A stretch of 64,000 nt of DNA from Woeseiaceae bacterium (GCA_021773135.1 JAJFKP010000038.1:62001-126000); one strand, 5' to 3'; positions 37,438 through 46,820 are shown, counted from the first letter of the stretch. Notes: generated from the sequence alone by a model not told the origin. Program-made: numbers and translations.

Positions 37438-37707
37438 ATGACACCTGAAGCAGTGACCACCATTGGACAGCAGGCACTCTGGACTACGATGTTAATTGCT
37501 GCGCCACTACTGCTGTCAGCGCTGGCGGTGGGATTGTTAGTCGGCATCTTTCAAGCCGCCACACAGATTAACGAGATGACGATGAGCTTTATACCCAAGC
37601 TGCTTGTACTGGTTGGCGCATTGATTCTCGCCGGCCCCTGGATGTTGAGCGTAATAGTCAACTATACACAGCAAGTTTTTGAGCAAATACCAACGCTAGT
37701 TCCATGA
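37438..37707 (+). CDS. fliQ: flagellar export gate protein FliQ
   Basis: 89 residues, usual for FliQ, with two membrane segments. MTPEAVTTIGQQALWTTMLIAAPLLLSALAVGLLVGIFQAATQINEMTMSFIPKL matches the family throughout. Part of the core gate. Confidence 0.97.
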   Translation: MTPEAVTTIGQQALWTTMLIAAPLLLSALAVGLLVGIFQAATQINEMTMSFIPKLLVLVGALILAGPWMLSVIVNYTQQVFEQIPTLVP

Positions 37708-37753
37708 TTGGTTCTGGTAAAGACAGGAATAACCATGTTAGTGAGACGGAAAA

Positions 37754-38533
37754 GTGAACCTGGAAGTTTCGATCGCAGCTCTGATGGAGCACATCGCGAT
37801 CTACCTGTGGCCATTCGTGCGCATCGGCGCTTTCGTCATGGTGATGCCTGTGATCGGTGGGTCCTTTGTGCCGATGCCGGTGCGACTTATTCTGGCGCTG
37901 GTCTTGACGCTGGTCATATCGCCGCTACTGCCTTACGAGACCACAACGGAATTCTTGAGCATCGCGGGTTTAGTGTTGATGTTTCAGGAAATCGTCGTTG
38001 GCATCGCGATGGGATTCGCCGTGCAGCTGGTGTTCGACGCGATAGCGCTGGGGGGACAGATCATTGCCATGAGTATGGGGCTGGGCTTCGCCGTATTTCT
38101 GGATCGGGAGCGCGGCGTCAATATTCCTGTCCTGGGGCAACTTTTCCTGATGCTTGGGATGCTCATCTTTCTTTCCCTGGATGGGCATCTGGCAATGATT
38201 CGCTTTTTGTCCGACAGTTTCCGAATTCTTCCGATAGTGAACGGCGGGCTGGGTCAGGGTGCAATCCTGAATCTGCTGGAGTGGTCTTCCCAGGTGTTCG
38301 TCGTCGCAGTCAAGATCGCGCTTCCGGCCGTGACGGCGTTGCTGGTTGTCAACCTCTCCTTCGGGGTGACGAGCCGAGCGGCACCGACCCTGAATTTGTT
38401 CGCAGTCGGCTTCCCCGTTGCCATGTTGTTGGGTTTCGTGGTCATTTTTCTGAGTCTGGGAAGCCTGACGGAAAACGTGTCCCAATTGTTGGACGACGCA
38501 TTCACGATGCTACCGACATTACTTAGTCCCTGA
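37754..38533 (+). CDS. fliR: flagellar export gate protein FliR
   Basis: 259 residues from a GTG at 37754. Multiple membrane segments; conserved IYLWPFVRIGAFVMVMPVIGGSFVPMPVRLILALVLTLVISPLLP at the N-terminus and NLSFGVTSRAAPTLNLFAVGFPVAMLLGFVVI near the C-terminus. Completes the FliPQR pore. A long open frame overlaps it in another frame but encodes nothing recognisable. Confidence 0.95.
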   Translation: MNLEVSIAALMEHIAIYLWPFVRIGAFVMVMPVIGGSFVPMPVRLILALVLTLVISPLLPYETTTEFLSIAGLVLMFQEIVVGIAMGFAVQLVFDAIALGGQIIAMSMGLGFAVFLDRERGVNIPVLGQLFLMLGMLIFLSLDGHLAMIRFLSDSFRILPIVNGGLGQGAILNLLEWSSQVFVVAVKIALPAVTALLVVNLSFGVTSRAAPTLNLFAVGFPVAMLLGFVVIFLSLGSLTENVSQLLDDAFTMLPTLLSP

Positions 38534-38544
38534 AATAAATAGCT

Positions 38545-39669
38545 ATGGCAGAAGAGCAACAACAACAGGATCGCACTGAGCAACCGACGCCGAAACGTCA
38601 GGCGGACGCGCGTAAAAAAGGTGACGTTCCGCGCTCGCGCGAGCTGACGATGACCGGGGTTATGCTGTCCGGCGCCGCAACCCTGATCTTCATGGCCGCA
38701 CCGCTTACGGACAATATTGGCAAACCGTTTGCGAAAGCATTTAGCTTCGAGAGGGCTGACCTTAAAGACCCCGGATTCATGGTCGAGTCACTGGGTCTGG
38801 CGTTAGCCAGCGTAGTGGCAGGTCTTGCACCGTTATTCCTGGTGCTCACGATTGCCGTCTTCGCCAGTGCGGTTCTGATCGGCGGCTGGTCATTCAGTTT
38901 GAAGGCTGCGGCTTTCAAAGGGCAGAGAATCAACCCTATCAGCGGTTTCAAACGCATTTTCAGCGCAAACAGTCTGATGGAACTTCTCAAAGCGCTTGGC
39001 AAGTTTGCTGTTGTGATCACTATCGCGATCCTGTGGCTGAGGTTCTCGCTGGACGATTTGTTGTCGCTCGGGATGGAGCCGCTGAAATCGGCAGTGCCGC
39101 ACGCTATCCGAATTTGCGCCATCTCGTTGCTGATCGTCAGTACCGGGTTGCTGCTCATAGCCGCCATCGATGTTCCGTTTCAGCTTTGGAAGCACCAGAA
39201 AAAACTGCGCATGACGCGGACCGAGGTAAAAGACGAATTCAAGGAAACCGAGGGTCGACCGGAAGTTAAGTCCAAGATCCGTGCGATGCAGCAACAGGCC
39301 GCGACGCGCAGAATGATGGAAGACGTGCCGACGGCCGACGTCGTTATTACCAACCCCACCCATTTTGCTGTCGCGCTCAAATATGACGATGGTCGTATGG
39401 GTGCGCCGAAAGTCGTTGCCAAGGGCAAGAACCTGATCGCCGCGCGCATCAGGGAAATCGCTGAGGAAAACAAGGTACCCCTGTTTTCAGCACCACCGCT
39501 GGCGCGAGCCCTGTATCGCAGCACCAAGGTCGGGCAGGACATTCCGGCTGGCCTGTACACGGCTGTAGCGCAGGTACTGGCCTACATTTTCCGCCTGCGC
39601 GATGGCTTCAAGCTTGGACAGCAAATGCCGCAAAAGCCTGAACCCGAAGTTGACGAAGACCTTTTCTGA
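38545..39669 (+). CDS. flhB: flagellar export switch protein FlhB
   Basis: 374 residues. N-terminal DRTEQPTPKRQADARKKGDVPRSRELT, then four membrane segments. The cytoplasmic domain contains the self-cleaving N-P-T-H site (VITNPTHFAVALKY, about residue 269). FlhB changes export specificity from rod/hook to filament substrates together with FliK. Confidence 0.97.
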   Translation: MAEEQQQQDRTEQPTPKRQADARKKGDVPRSRELTMTGVMLSGAATLIFMAAPLTDNIGKPFAKAFSFERADLKDPGFMVESLGLALASVVAGLAPLFLVLTIAVFASAVLIGGWSFSLKAAAFKGQRINPISGFKRIFSANSLMELLKALGKFAVVITIAILWLRFSLDDLLSLGMEPLKSAVPHAIRICAISLLIVSTGLLLIAAIDVPFQLWKHQKKLRMTRTEVKDEFKETEGRPEVKSKIRAMQQQAATRRMMEDVPTADVVITNPTHFAVALKYDDGRMGAPKVVAKGKNLIAARIREIAEENKVPLFSAPPLARALYRSTKVGQDIPAGLYTAVAQVLAYIFRLRDGFKLGQQMPQKPEPEVDEDLF

Positions 39670-39691
39670 CGAATGAGACTGCAGACTAGTT

Positions 39692-41749
39692 ATGGCGAAT
39701 ACTAAAAATACCAGCATTATTTTGGAAATCCTGAAAGGACTTGGCGTTCCGATACTGCTAATCATGCTGCTTGCAATGGTGATAGTGCCATTGCCGCCGA
39801 TCGCGCTCGATATTCTCTTTACATTCAATATCGCCCTGGCGGTCGCTATTTTGCTGACCACCATATATGTGGGCAAGCCGCTGGAATTCGGTGTCTTTCC
39901 GACGATTCTGCTGGTGGTTACGCTGCTACGTCTGGCGTTGAATATTGCATCCACCAGGGTAGTTCTGCTGGAAGGGCATACCGGCACAGCGGCAGCCGGC
40001 CGTGTGATTGAAGCCTTTGGTGAATTCGTGGTTGGCGGCAATTACGCTGTCGGCCTGGTCATTTTCAGCATCCTGGTCATCATCAATTTCGTCGTGGTAA
40101 CGAAAGGCGCGGGTCGAGTTTCCGAAGTAACCGCACGGTTCACACTCGATGCGATGCCCGGAAAACAGATGGCGATCGATGCGGACCTTAATGCCGGCAT
40201 CATAGACCAGGAAGCGGCGAAAAAACGTCGCGCTGAAATCGCAGAGGAAGCGGACTTTTACGGTTCCATGGACGGTGCGAGCAAATTTGTTCGCGGGGAT
40301 GCGGTCGCGGGCATATTGATCCTGTTTATCAATATTGTCGGTGGCCTGATTATCGGAACCGCGCAACATGATCTGACAATGTCTGCCGCTGTGCACAACT
40401 ATACATTGCTGACGATTGGCGACGGCCTCGTCGCGCAAATCCCGTCACTATTGCTCTCTACAGCTGTTGCAATCATCGTAACCCGCGTATCCCAGACACA
40501 GGATATGGGCAAACAAATATTTGCCCAGATTTTCAGTGACCGGCGTACTTTAATCGTCACGGCCACTGTGATGACGGTGCTCGGACTAATCCCGGGCATG
40601 CCAAATTTCGCTTTCATCTCGTTGGCATTATTGTGTGGTTTCGGTGCGTATCGTATGTCCGGCAGCCGGCCCGCGCCGCCCCCGGATCCCGCCGAAGCAC
40701 AGTCCCCGCAACCCGCGGCGCCGAACCTCGGATGGCACGATGTCGATCCGATCGACCTGATCGGACTTGAAGTCGGTTATCGACTGATTCCGCTGGTCGA
40801 CAAAGAGCGCGATGGCCCGTTGGTCAGCCGTATCAAGGGAGTTCGTAAAAAGCTGACTGAGGAACTCGGGTTTCTCATCGAACCGGTACACATTCGCGAC
40901 AACCTCGAGCTGCAGCCCAACGCTTATCGAATTTCCCTGATGGGGGTACCGGTTGGCGAAAGTGAAATTCATATTGATCGCGAGCTGGCAATCAATCCGG
41001 GACAGGTGTTCGGCAAAATTGATGGCATTGACGCCAAAGATCCCGCGTTTGGCCTCGAAGCGTTCTGGATAGAACCGGGCCGTCGTGAAGAAGCGCAGAT
41101 GCTCGGCTACGCCGTTGTCGATCCCGCAACGGTTGTCGCGACACACCTAAGTCAAATTCTGAAAACGCACGCGCACGAACTGCTCGGTCATGAGGAAACG
41201 CAACAACTACTCGATCGACTGGCGGTCTCTGCGCCGAAACTGGTAGAGGAACTGACCCCTAAGACATTACCCATCAGTGTGATCTGTCGTGTATTGCAGA
41301 ACCTGCTGGAGGAACAGATCAATATTCGCAATATCAGAAGAATCGCAGAAACGCTTTCGGAGCAGGGCGCGAGAACGCAGGATCCAGACGCTTTGTCAGC
41401 CGCGGTCCGAGTGGCCCTGGGTCGTTCGATTGTCCAATCGGTGGCCGGAATGCGTTCGGAACTGCCCGTAATGACGCTTGAGCCGGAACTAGAGCGGATC
41501 CTCAACGACTCAAGCGTGGACGGCGAAATCAACGGACTTGAACCTGGCCTGGTAGGCCGGCTGCACGACAGCCTGTCAGAACACGCACAAAAACAGGAAA
41601 TTGCGGGCGAGCCCAGCGTGCTGCTGGTAGCGCCGAACCTGCGTCCCTGGATGTCCAGGATGATGCGCGGCATACGCAACCTGTATGTCCTCGCTTACAA
41701 CGAAATACCGGACGACAAGCGAATCCAGATGATTGGCGCCGTGAGTTAG
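39692..41749 (+). CDS. flhA: flagellar export gate protein FlhA
   Basis: 685 residues. Eight membrane segments occupy the N-terminal half, with the FHIPEP-type signature region (PTILLVVTLLRLALNIASTRVVLLEGHTGTAAAGRVIEAFGEFVVGG). The cytoplasmic domain (LGWHDVDPIDLIGLEVGYRLIPLVD onward) docks chaperone-substrate complexes. The N-terminal domain ending is followed by a proline-rich linker (PAPPPDPAEAQSPQPAAP). Confidence 0.97.
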   Translation: MANTKNTSIILEILKGLGVPILLIMLLAMVIVPLPPIALDILFTFNIALAVAILLTTIYVGKPLEFGVFPTILLVVTLLRLALNIASTRVVLLEGHTGTAAAGRVIEAFGEFVVGGNYAVGLVIFSILVIINFVVVTKGAGRVSEVTARFTLDAMPGKQMAIDADLNAGIIDQEAAKKRRAEIAEEADFYGSMDGASKFVRGDAVAGILILFINIVGGLIIGTAQHDLTMSAAVHNYTLLTIGDGLVAQIPSLLLSTAVAIIVTRVSQTQDMGKQIFAQIFSDRRTLIVTATVMTVLGLIPGMPNFAFISLALLCGFGAYRMSGSRPAPPPDPAEAQSPQPAAPNLGWHDVDPIDLIGLEVGYRLIPLVDKERDGPLVSRIKGVRKKLTEELGFLIEPVHIRDNLELQPNAYRISLMGVPVGESEIHIDRELAINPGQVFGKIDGIDAKDPAFGLEAFWIEPGRREEAQMLGYAVVDPATVVATHLSQILKTHAHELLGHEETQQLLDRLAVSAPKLVEELTPKTLPISVICRVLQNLLEEQINIRNIRRIAETLSEQGARTQDPDALSAAVRVALGRSIVQSVAGMRSELPVMTLEPELERILNDSSVDGEINGLEPGLVGRLHDSLSEHAQKQEIAGEPSVLLVAPNLRPWMSRMMRGIRNLYVLAYNEIPDDKRIQMIGAVS

Positions 41750-41781
41750 TGCGTCAGTCTTACTGAAGGAGAAAGCAGAAA

Positions 41782-43068
41782 GTGAAGATCAAGAGATTCA
41801 TGGATTCAGATATGCGCAACGTGTTGCGGCGGGTCAGGGAAGAGCAGGGACCGGACGCAGTTATCCTGTCAAACCGACAGGTCGACGGCGGCATCGAAGT
41901 CATTACAGCGGTCGACTATGACGAAGCGCTTGTGCAACAGGCGTTAGGTTCACCACCCGAGACAGCTACTGCCGCACCGGATGCTGCAGGCGTAACGGCA
42001 GGACTGATTGATGACACAGCATCGGGCGTTGCCGAAATCGAGGTGCTATCTGCAGACCTCACGAAGATTGAAGATAGTCAACAGGCGATCGAGACCTTGC
42101 CCGTCACAACGGCGTCAAGCACGGCGGAACCGGCGATTGCAGAAATGCGCTCCGAGATCTCGTCACTGCGCGGCCTTCTGGAAACCCAGCTTTCCGGCCT
42201 CGTCTGGAAAGACAAGGCGCGGCGAAATCCATTGCAAGCGCAGTTGCTTCGCAACCTGTCAAAGATCGGTCTTGCACCTGACATCGCAAACATAATCGCC
42301 AATCGAACAGGTCCGATTGACAATGACAAGTCACTTTGGCGCGAGCCTTTGCTGACACTGGCGCAAACCATTCCTGTCACCGCAGACAAGTTATTACAGG
42401 AAGGTGGCATTGCAGCACTGATCGGACCTACCGGGGTTGGCAAAACCACGACGATCGCGAAAATGGCGGCGCAGTATGCGATGAATTTTGGTACTGACGA
42501 CATCGCGCTGATCTGTGCGGATGCGTATCGCATTGGTGCCAAGGAACACCTCACTGCGTTTGCGAATATCATCGGCGTTCCGGTGCATGCTGCAAGTACC
42601 AACGACGAACTGACCGCACTGCTGGCACGCCTGAGGTCCAAAAAACTGGTCCTGATTGACACGGAGGGCATGAGCCAGAGAGACAGAAACCTGGCTTCTC
42701 GTCTGGCCGCGTTTGGTGACAACAGTGAACGCGTCAAATTTTATCTCACCTTGTCCGCGGCCAGCCAGGAAGCGGGCCTGGACGAAACTCTGCGTGGATT
42801 TAACAAAGTGCCGCTGGCAGGCGCGATTGTTACCAAGGTCGACGAAGCTGGCCAGCTGGGCTGTGTTATCAGCACGATGATTCGCCACAACCTGCCAATT
42901 GCGTACCTGTCGGACGGCCAGCGTGTGCCGGACGACCTTTACCCGGCAGAAAAGAAACGCCTGTGGCTCGTAAACCAGGCGGTGGAATGCATTCAGGCCA
43001 GCGAACCGCAGGTCAACGAGAGACTCATGGCAGAGAAATACACGGAGGTTAGTGCGGCAAATGTATAA
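41782..43068 (+). CDS. flhF: polar flagellar placement GTPase FlhF
   Basis: 428 residues from a GTG with AAGGAG upstream. The N-terminal B domain (MKIKRFMDSDMRNVLRRVREEQGPDAVILSNRQVDGGIEVI) is diagnostic. The SRP-type GTPase domain has GPTGVGKTTTIAKMAA (G1) and LIDTEGMSQRD (G3), followed by TKVDEAGQLG (G4). FlhF recruits the flagellum to the pole, and its presence supports polar flagellation. Confidence 0.96.
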   Translation: MKIKRFMDSDMRNVLRRVREEQGPDAVILSNRQVDGGIEVITAVDYDEALVQQALGSPPETATAAPDAAGVTAGLIDDTASGVAEIEVLSADLTKIEDSQQAIETLPVTTASSTAEPAIAEMRSEISSLRGLLETQLSGLVWKDKARRNPLQAQLLRNLSKIGLAPDIANIIANRTGPIDNDKSLWREPLLTLAQTIPVTADKLLQEGGIAALIGPTGVGKTTTIAKMAAQYAMNFGTDDIALICADAYRIGAKEHLTAFANIIGVPVHAASTNDELTALLARLRSKKLVLIDTEGMSQRDRNLASRLAAFGDNSERVKFYLTLSAASQEAGLDETLRGFNKVPLAGAIVTKVDEAGQLGCVISTMIRHNLPIAYLSDGQRVPDDLYPAEKKRLWLVNQAVECIQASEPQVNERLMAEKYTEVSAANV

Positions 43069-43948
43069 GAATTCACAGGCAGCTGGCGTTGTGCGTTATC
43101 AGAAACGACGGCCGGTCAAAGTCATCGCTGTATCCAGCGGAAAAGGCGGTGTCGGCAAGACCAACATTGCAACCAATATTGCCATTGCGTTGGCACAGCA
43201 AGCGCGGAACGTCATGCTGCTCGATGCAGACATAAGCCTGGCTAACGTTGATGTTCTGCTCGGGCTGCAGCCGCGGTTTAATCTGTCGCACGTAATTAGT
43301 GGCGACGTTGATCTTGCAAGCACAATTGTCGATGGACCACACGGCATTCGGGTGGTACCGGCGTCTTCAGGAAATTTTGCAATGACGAGCCTGCAGCAGA
43401 CAGCGCATGCGACAATTATCAATGCATTCTCGGACCTGACCAACCAGCCTGACACGCTGGTTGTGGATACTGCCTCCGGCATCTCGGACAACGTAGCGAG
43501 ATATCTGCAGGCTGCACAGGAGGCAGTCATTGTTGTCTGCGATGAGCCGTCTTCAATTACCGATGCCTATGCACTAATCAAAGTTTTCAGTCGCAACCAC
43601 GGTATCTCGCATTTTCATATCGTCACCAACCAAACGCCAAACCGGCTTGCAGGGCAGCAGCTATTCACCAAAATCAGCCGTGTCACGGACCTGTATCTTG
43701 ACGTCGTTTTGCGTCATCTCGGGAACGTTCCAAATGATAACTATCTGCGACGCTCCGTGCAGGAACAGCGAGCGGTTGTAGACGCATATCCGAAATGCCC
43801 GGCCGCTGTCGCGCTGAAAGATATTGCCAGGAAGCTTGATCTACTTCCCGCTCCGCAGAATGCCTCGGGAGGATTGCAGTTCTTCCTGGAAAGTCTGCTG
43901 GAGTCGGACTTGCATGCAAAGGGAGAATCGCATGAACGCCTACAGTAA
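43061..43948 (+). CDS. fleN: flagellar number regulator FleN (FlhG)
   Basis: 295 residues from the ATG at 43061, which has GGAGG 12 bases upstream; a GTG at 43052 would be too close. MinD-type ATPase with the deviant Walker motif SSGKGGVGKTNIATN and the DADISLANVDVLLGL segment. FleN antagonises FleQ and limits the number of flagella to one. It overlaps the flhF stop. Confidence 0.95.
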   Translation: MYKNSQAAGVVRYQKRRPVKVIAVSSGKGGVGKTNIATNIAIALAQQARNVMLLDADISLANVDVLLGLQPRFNLSHVISGDVDLASTIVDGPHGIRVVPASSGNFAMTSLQQTAHATIINAFSDLTNQPDTLVVDTASGISDNVARYLQAAQEAVIVVCDEPSSITDAYALIKVFSRNHGISHFHIVTNQTPNRLAGQQLFTKISRVTDLYLDVVLRHLGNVPNDNYLRRSVQEQRAVVDAYPKCPAAVALKDIARKLDLLPAPQNASGGLQFFLESLLESDLHAKGESHERLQ

Positions 43949-44648
43949 CGTGGTGCCGACGTCCTATGAATCGCAGGACGATCTAATTACAGCGAATATT
44001 ACGCTGGTCAAGCGCATCGCGCATCATCTGTCCGCTCGTTTGCCAGACAGCGTTGAACTCGATGACCTTATGCAGGCAGGCATGATCGGTCTGCTTGAAG
44101 CGGCGGGAAATTTTGATTCCACGAAGGGCGCCAGTTTTGATACCTACGCGGGCATTCGAATTCGCGGCTCAATGCTTGACGAAGTTCGCAAGCAGGACTG
44201 GACGCCGCGTTCCGTCTACCGGAAACAGCGAGAAGTCTCGGAAATGGTGCGCACGATTGAGGCGGATACCGGGCGGTCGGCTGAGGCAACCGAGATCGCA
44301 GCGGGCCTCGGTATATCGCTCGACGAGTATTTTGAGGTCCTACGCGATACGGCCGGCTGTCGATTGTTCAGCCTGGATGAGTCGATGGATGAAACCGGTC
44401 ACGCGCATGAAGTTCCAAGTGCAAACACGGCGACGCCGGAGCAGGAACTAAGGCTGGACCAGCAGCGTGCGGAGATCAGTGCAGCAATTCTGCGGCTCCC
44501 GGAGCGAGAACAGCTGGTGCTGTCTCTCTATTATGAGCGTGAATTGAACCTCAAGGAGATTGGTGAAGTCTTGGGCGTAAGTGAGTCGCGCGTTTGTCAA
44601 ATTCACAGCCAGGCAGCGCTGCGGTTACGGGCGATGGTAGTCAGCTGA
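43932..44648 (+). CDS. fliA: flagellar sigma-28 factor FliA
   Basis: 238 residues from the ATG at 43932, overlapping fleN; the open frame upstream belongs to another reading of fleN. Region 2 has ELDDLMQAGMIGLLEAAGNFDSTKGASFDTYAGIRIRGSMLDEVR. Region 4 has LPEREQLVLSLYYERELNLKEIGEVLGVSESRVCQIHSQAALRLR. FliA reads the TAAAGTTT-N11-GCCGATAA promoters found across this window. FlgM holds it inactive. Confidence 0.97.
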   Translation: MNAYSNVVPTSYESQDDLITANITLVKRIAHHLSARLPDSVELDDLMQAGMIGLLEAAGNFDSTKGASFDTYAGIRIRGSMLDEVRKQDWTPRSVYRKQREVSEMVRTIEADTGRSAEATEIAAGLGISLDEYFEVLRDTAGCRLFSLDESMDETGHAHEVPSANTATPEQELRLDQQRAEISAAILRLPEREQLVLSLYYERELNLKEIGEVLGVSESRVCQIHSQAALRLRAMVVS

Positions 44649-44663
44649 GCGGAGTTTTTCGAT

Positions 44664-44846
44664 ATGTCAGACAACATTTCAGGCATAAAAAATATCAACC
44701 CGGCTTACCCGGTCAAACCGACTCAGCCGTCGGAACGCGACAGCCGCTCCGGTAAGCGCCGCAAGGACCCACCGAAGCGGGATTTACCAAATGAGACGGA
44801 CGCCGGAGATCCGGATGATAAACCCACAATTGATGAGTATGTTTGA
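44664..44846 (+). CDS. small hypothetical protein downstream of fliA
   Basis: A 60-residue, highly charged, proline-rich protein (KPTQPSERDSRSGKRRKDPPKRDLPNETDAGDPDDKPTIDEYV) with no membrane segment, probably disordered. It starts 15 bases after fliA and ends 46 bases before the DUF2802 gene. I recognise no family. It occupies the position where cheY normally follows fliA. Coding status is moderately likely. Confidence 0.5.
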   Translation: MSDNISGIKNINPAYPVKPTQPSERDSRSGKRRKDPPKRDLPNETDAGDPDDKPTIDEYV

Positions 44847-44892
44847 AGATATTCCGGTAACGGAAATAACACTAAACCAACGATGAGTGCAT

Positions 44893-45306
44893 ATGATGAC
44901 TATGGTAGAAAGCTATTCCCTGTATTTACTAATGATCTGCAATGGCGTTCTTGCAGGCGCAGCCGCAGTAGCCATCCTGCGCTTCCAGAACATGATAAAA
45001 AGCCAGAGGTCGTTCTGGGCCAGTCCGACCGGGGACGCAATGTCGTCAAAATCGGACGGCGACGAGTTTTTGCAGGCGGTTGAAAGGCGTTTTACGAAAT
45101 TCGAGGAAGGCCTGGGCAACCTGTCTCGGGATGACAAGGCTAAATCGGCTGGACCACGGAGTATTCCGCACGAGAATGCCGTGCGGATGGCGAAGCACGG
45201 TGCCACCGTGGACGATCTGACTCGTTCCTGTGGCCTGAGCGACATTGAGGCTCGCCTCGTCATGCGAGTACACGGAAATTCCGCCACCTCGGCGCGGCTG
45301 AACTAA
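44893..45306 (+). CDS. DUF2802 family membrane-anchored protein
   Basis: 137 residues from the ATG at 44893; a GTG two codons earlier and later ATGs are alternatives. One N-terminal membrane segment (LYLLMICNGVLAGAAAVAIL) is followed by a helical linker and the DUF2802 helix-turn-helix-like module (RMAKHGATVDDLTRSCGLSDIEARLVMRVHG). In Pseudomonas the relative of this gene closes the flagellar-chemotaxis cluster after cheW. Here the che genes are missing and it sits next to fliA. Confidence 0.8.
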   Translation: MMTMVESYSLYLLMICNGVLAGAAAVAILRFQNMIKSQRSFWASPTGDAMSSKSDGDEFLQAVERRFTKFEEGLGNLSRDDKAKSAGPRSIPHENAVRMAKHGATVDDLTRSCGLSDIEARLVMRVHGNSATSARLN

Positions 45307-45308
45307 GC

Positions 45309-46160
45309 ATGCAGATCGCCGACACAGAGCGTCCGGAATTCGAGTTTGTGAAGCAGCTCGGGTGTGACCTGGCAGCCAACAAAGTCAATCTGCCGTCGTT
45401 TCCGGCAGTGGTTATCAGGATCCGCGACTTGCTCGAGGACGAGGAATGCGATATCGCACAGGTCAGCAAGATCGTCAGCGTCGACGCGGTTCTGGTATCG
45501 AAGCTCTTTATATTCGCTAATTCCTCCTACCACAATCGGTCCGGCGAGCCCGTAACGTCGCTTGAAGTTGCAATGTCAAGACTAGGCCTGCAGCTGGTAA
45601 GAAATACCGCGCTGTCACTGGCTGTTAAGCAGCTTATGCTGGCGGAAAAACACAAAACGATCGTTGCCGATGTGCGTCAGATATGGAGCAGCAGTATGCG
45701 CTTGGCCGCTTTGTCTTACGCAATTGCGGAAAAATCGGGTCGCGTTGACGAAGAGACCGCCTTTATGTGTGGTCTGCTACACCAGATTGGCAAGCTCTAT
45801 ATTCTGACGCAGGCCAAAGACTACCCGGATTTCCTTGGGGATAAAGCGTCCCTTCGTGAAGTGCAGGATCAGTGGCACGCACCGATAGGATGCTCGATTG
45901 TCGAAGCATGGGGATTTCCATCGGCTGTTTTCCAGTCGCTGGATCCGAATAAATTTCGCGACGAACGTATGCAGTTACAACCCGCGCCGGTGGATGTCGT
46001 TTATGCCGCAACGGGCCTGTTGTCTGCCGATGAATCGACCTGGTCAGAGTCAATGCAGGACCCGGTCTGGCAGAAGTTGCGTCTCAGTGAGAACGATGCA
46101 GCGACGATCGCGGGCAGCTACCAGGCAAAATTGGCGAGTATCCAGCAGTCGCTGGCATAA
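45309..46160 (+). CDS. second HDOD domain protein
   Basis: 283 residues, starting 2 bases after the DUF2802 gene. The HDOD region (KVNLPSFPAVVIRIRDLLEDEECDIAQVSKIVSVDAVLVSKLFIFANSSYHNRSGEPVTSLEVAMSRLGLQLVRNTALSL) closely parallels the gene at 17630-18493. The motif LLHQIGKLYIL replaces the HD residues, so catalysis is unlikely. It ends at a terminator-like hairpin. Role unknown; probably signalling. Confidence 0.87.
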   Translation: MQIADTERPEFEFVKQLGCDLAANKVNLPSFPAVVIRIRDLLEDEECDIAQVSKIVSVDAVLVSKLFIFANSSYHNRSGEPVTSLEVAMSRLGLQLVRNTALSLAVKQLMLAEKHKTIVADVRQIWSSSMRLAALSYAIAEKSGRVDEETAFMCGLLHQIGKLYILTQAKDYPDFLGDKASLREVQDQWHAPIGCSIVEAWGFPSAVFQSLDPNKFRDERMQLQPAPVDVVYAATGLLSADESTWSESMQDPVWQKLRLSENDAATIAGSYQAKLASIQQSLA

Positions 46161-46194
46161 GGACCCAGCAAAGCGGGTCCGATTCAATATTTTC
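46161..46194. terminator. hairpin between convergent HDOD and PilZ-like genes
   Basis: GGACCC (46161-46166) pairs with GGGTCC (46175-46180) around an eight-base loop. It is followed by ATATTTTC on the plus strand. It sits exactly in the 33-base gap between two converging genes, so it may end both transcripts. Confidence 0.55.
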
Positions 46195-46820
46195 TAGTCA
46201 GGCTGTCGTGCCAGCTGATCGGCATCCAGTTTAAGTCTCCGCATACGCAACGTTTCTGATTCTCGATCGAAAAGGTGCTGAATCAGAATGTCTTTCTGTT
46301 CCTGCTTCATACCCAGAAATTCCACCGCAATGCCATAGGGCATGTTCTCGTCGTCACCAGGTGGCTCGTCATTTCTCACTACCCGGCAAAATGTCTCTAC
46401 ATAGCGATTGTCTGAGGCGAGCAGGAAACGGAGCGCCAGTTTGGTATCGGCCGGAAAGTTTTTCGGGGAACCGAACAGCATGCCGTCAGCTCCCAGCTCA
46501 CAGATCTGAGGCGGTTGTTTGGCGAGCGCAACTTTACTCGCCTTAAGCCCCGGAAGTTCTTCCATGAGCACCGATATCTTCTCATTGAGCAACATCATGC
46601 ATTCTGCCAGTGCCAGTGACTCTGATTTCAGCACAAAGATCTTCTGCTCAAAACGAGACTCTATATCCATGAGCCTTGACCTGACGCCGACGCCAGTACC
46701 CCGTGCCATTTTCCAGTGTTCGAGGCCCTGGTGGAAGTCGAGGTCGCTAATGGTTTCGTAATTCAGGAAAACAGATTCCACGATGCGAAATGAGCGCCGA
46801 TTTTCATCACCATTTTTCAT
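46194..46820 (-). CDS. PilZ-like protein in the stator operon
   Basis: 208 residues. It starts MKNGDENRRSFRIVES, an RxxxR motif like the c-di-GMP-binding arginines of PilZ proteins. A helical middle follows. The C-terminal beta-rich part (PPQICELGADGMLFGSPKNFPADTKLALRFLL ... GIAVEFLGMKQEQKDILIQHLFDRE) resembles a PilZ barrel. The usual D/N-x-S-x-x-G motif reads E-L-G-A-D-G, so it is degenerate. The ATG overlaps the pomB stop by four bases. It could be a c-di-GMP brake on the motor, but binding is not certain. Confidence 0.65.
   Translation of the reverse strand: MKNGDENRRSFRIVESVFLNYETISDLDFHQGLEHWKMARGTGVGVRSRLMDIESRFEQKIFVLKSESLALAECMMLLNEKISVLMEELPGLKASKVALAKQPPQICELGADGMLFGSPKNFPADTKLALRFLLASDNRYVETFCRVVRNDEPPGDDENMPYGIAVEFLGMKQEQKDILIQHLFDRESETLRMRRLKLDADQLARQPD

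Noticed and set aside
37708-38526. Long open frame over fliR in another frame
   Set aside because: It encodes no known features, while FliR in the overlapping frame is fully conserved.
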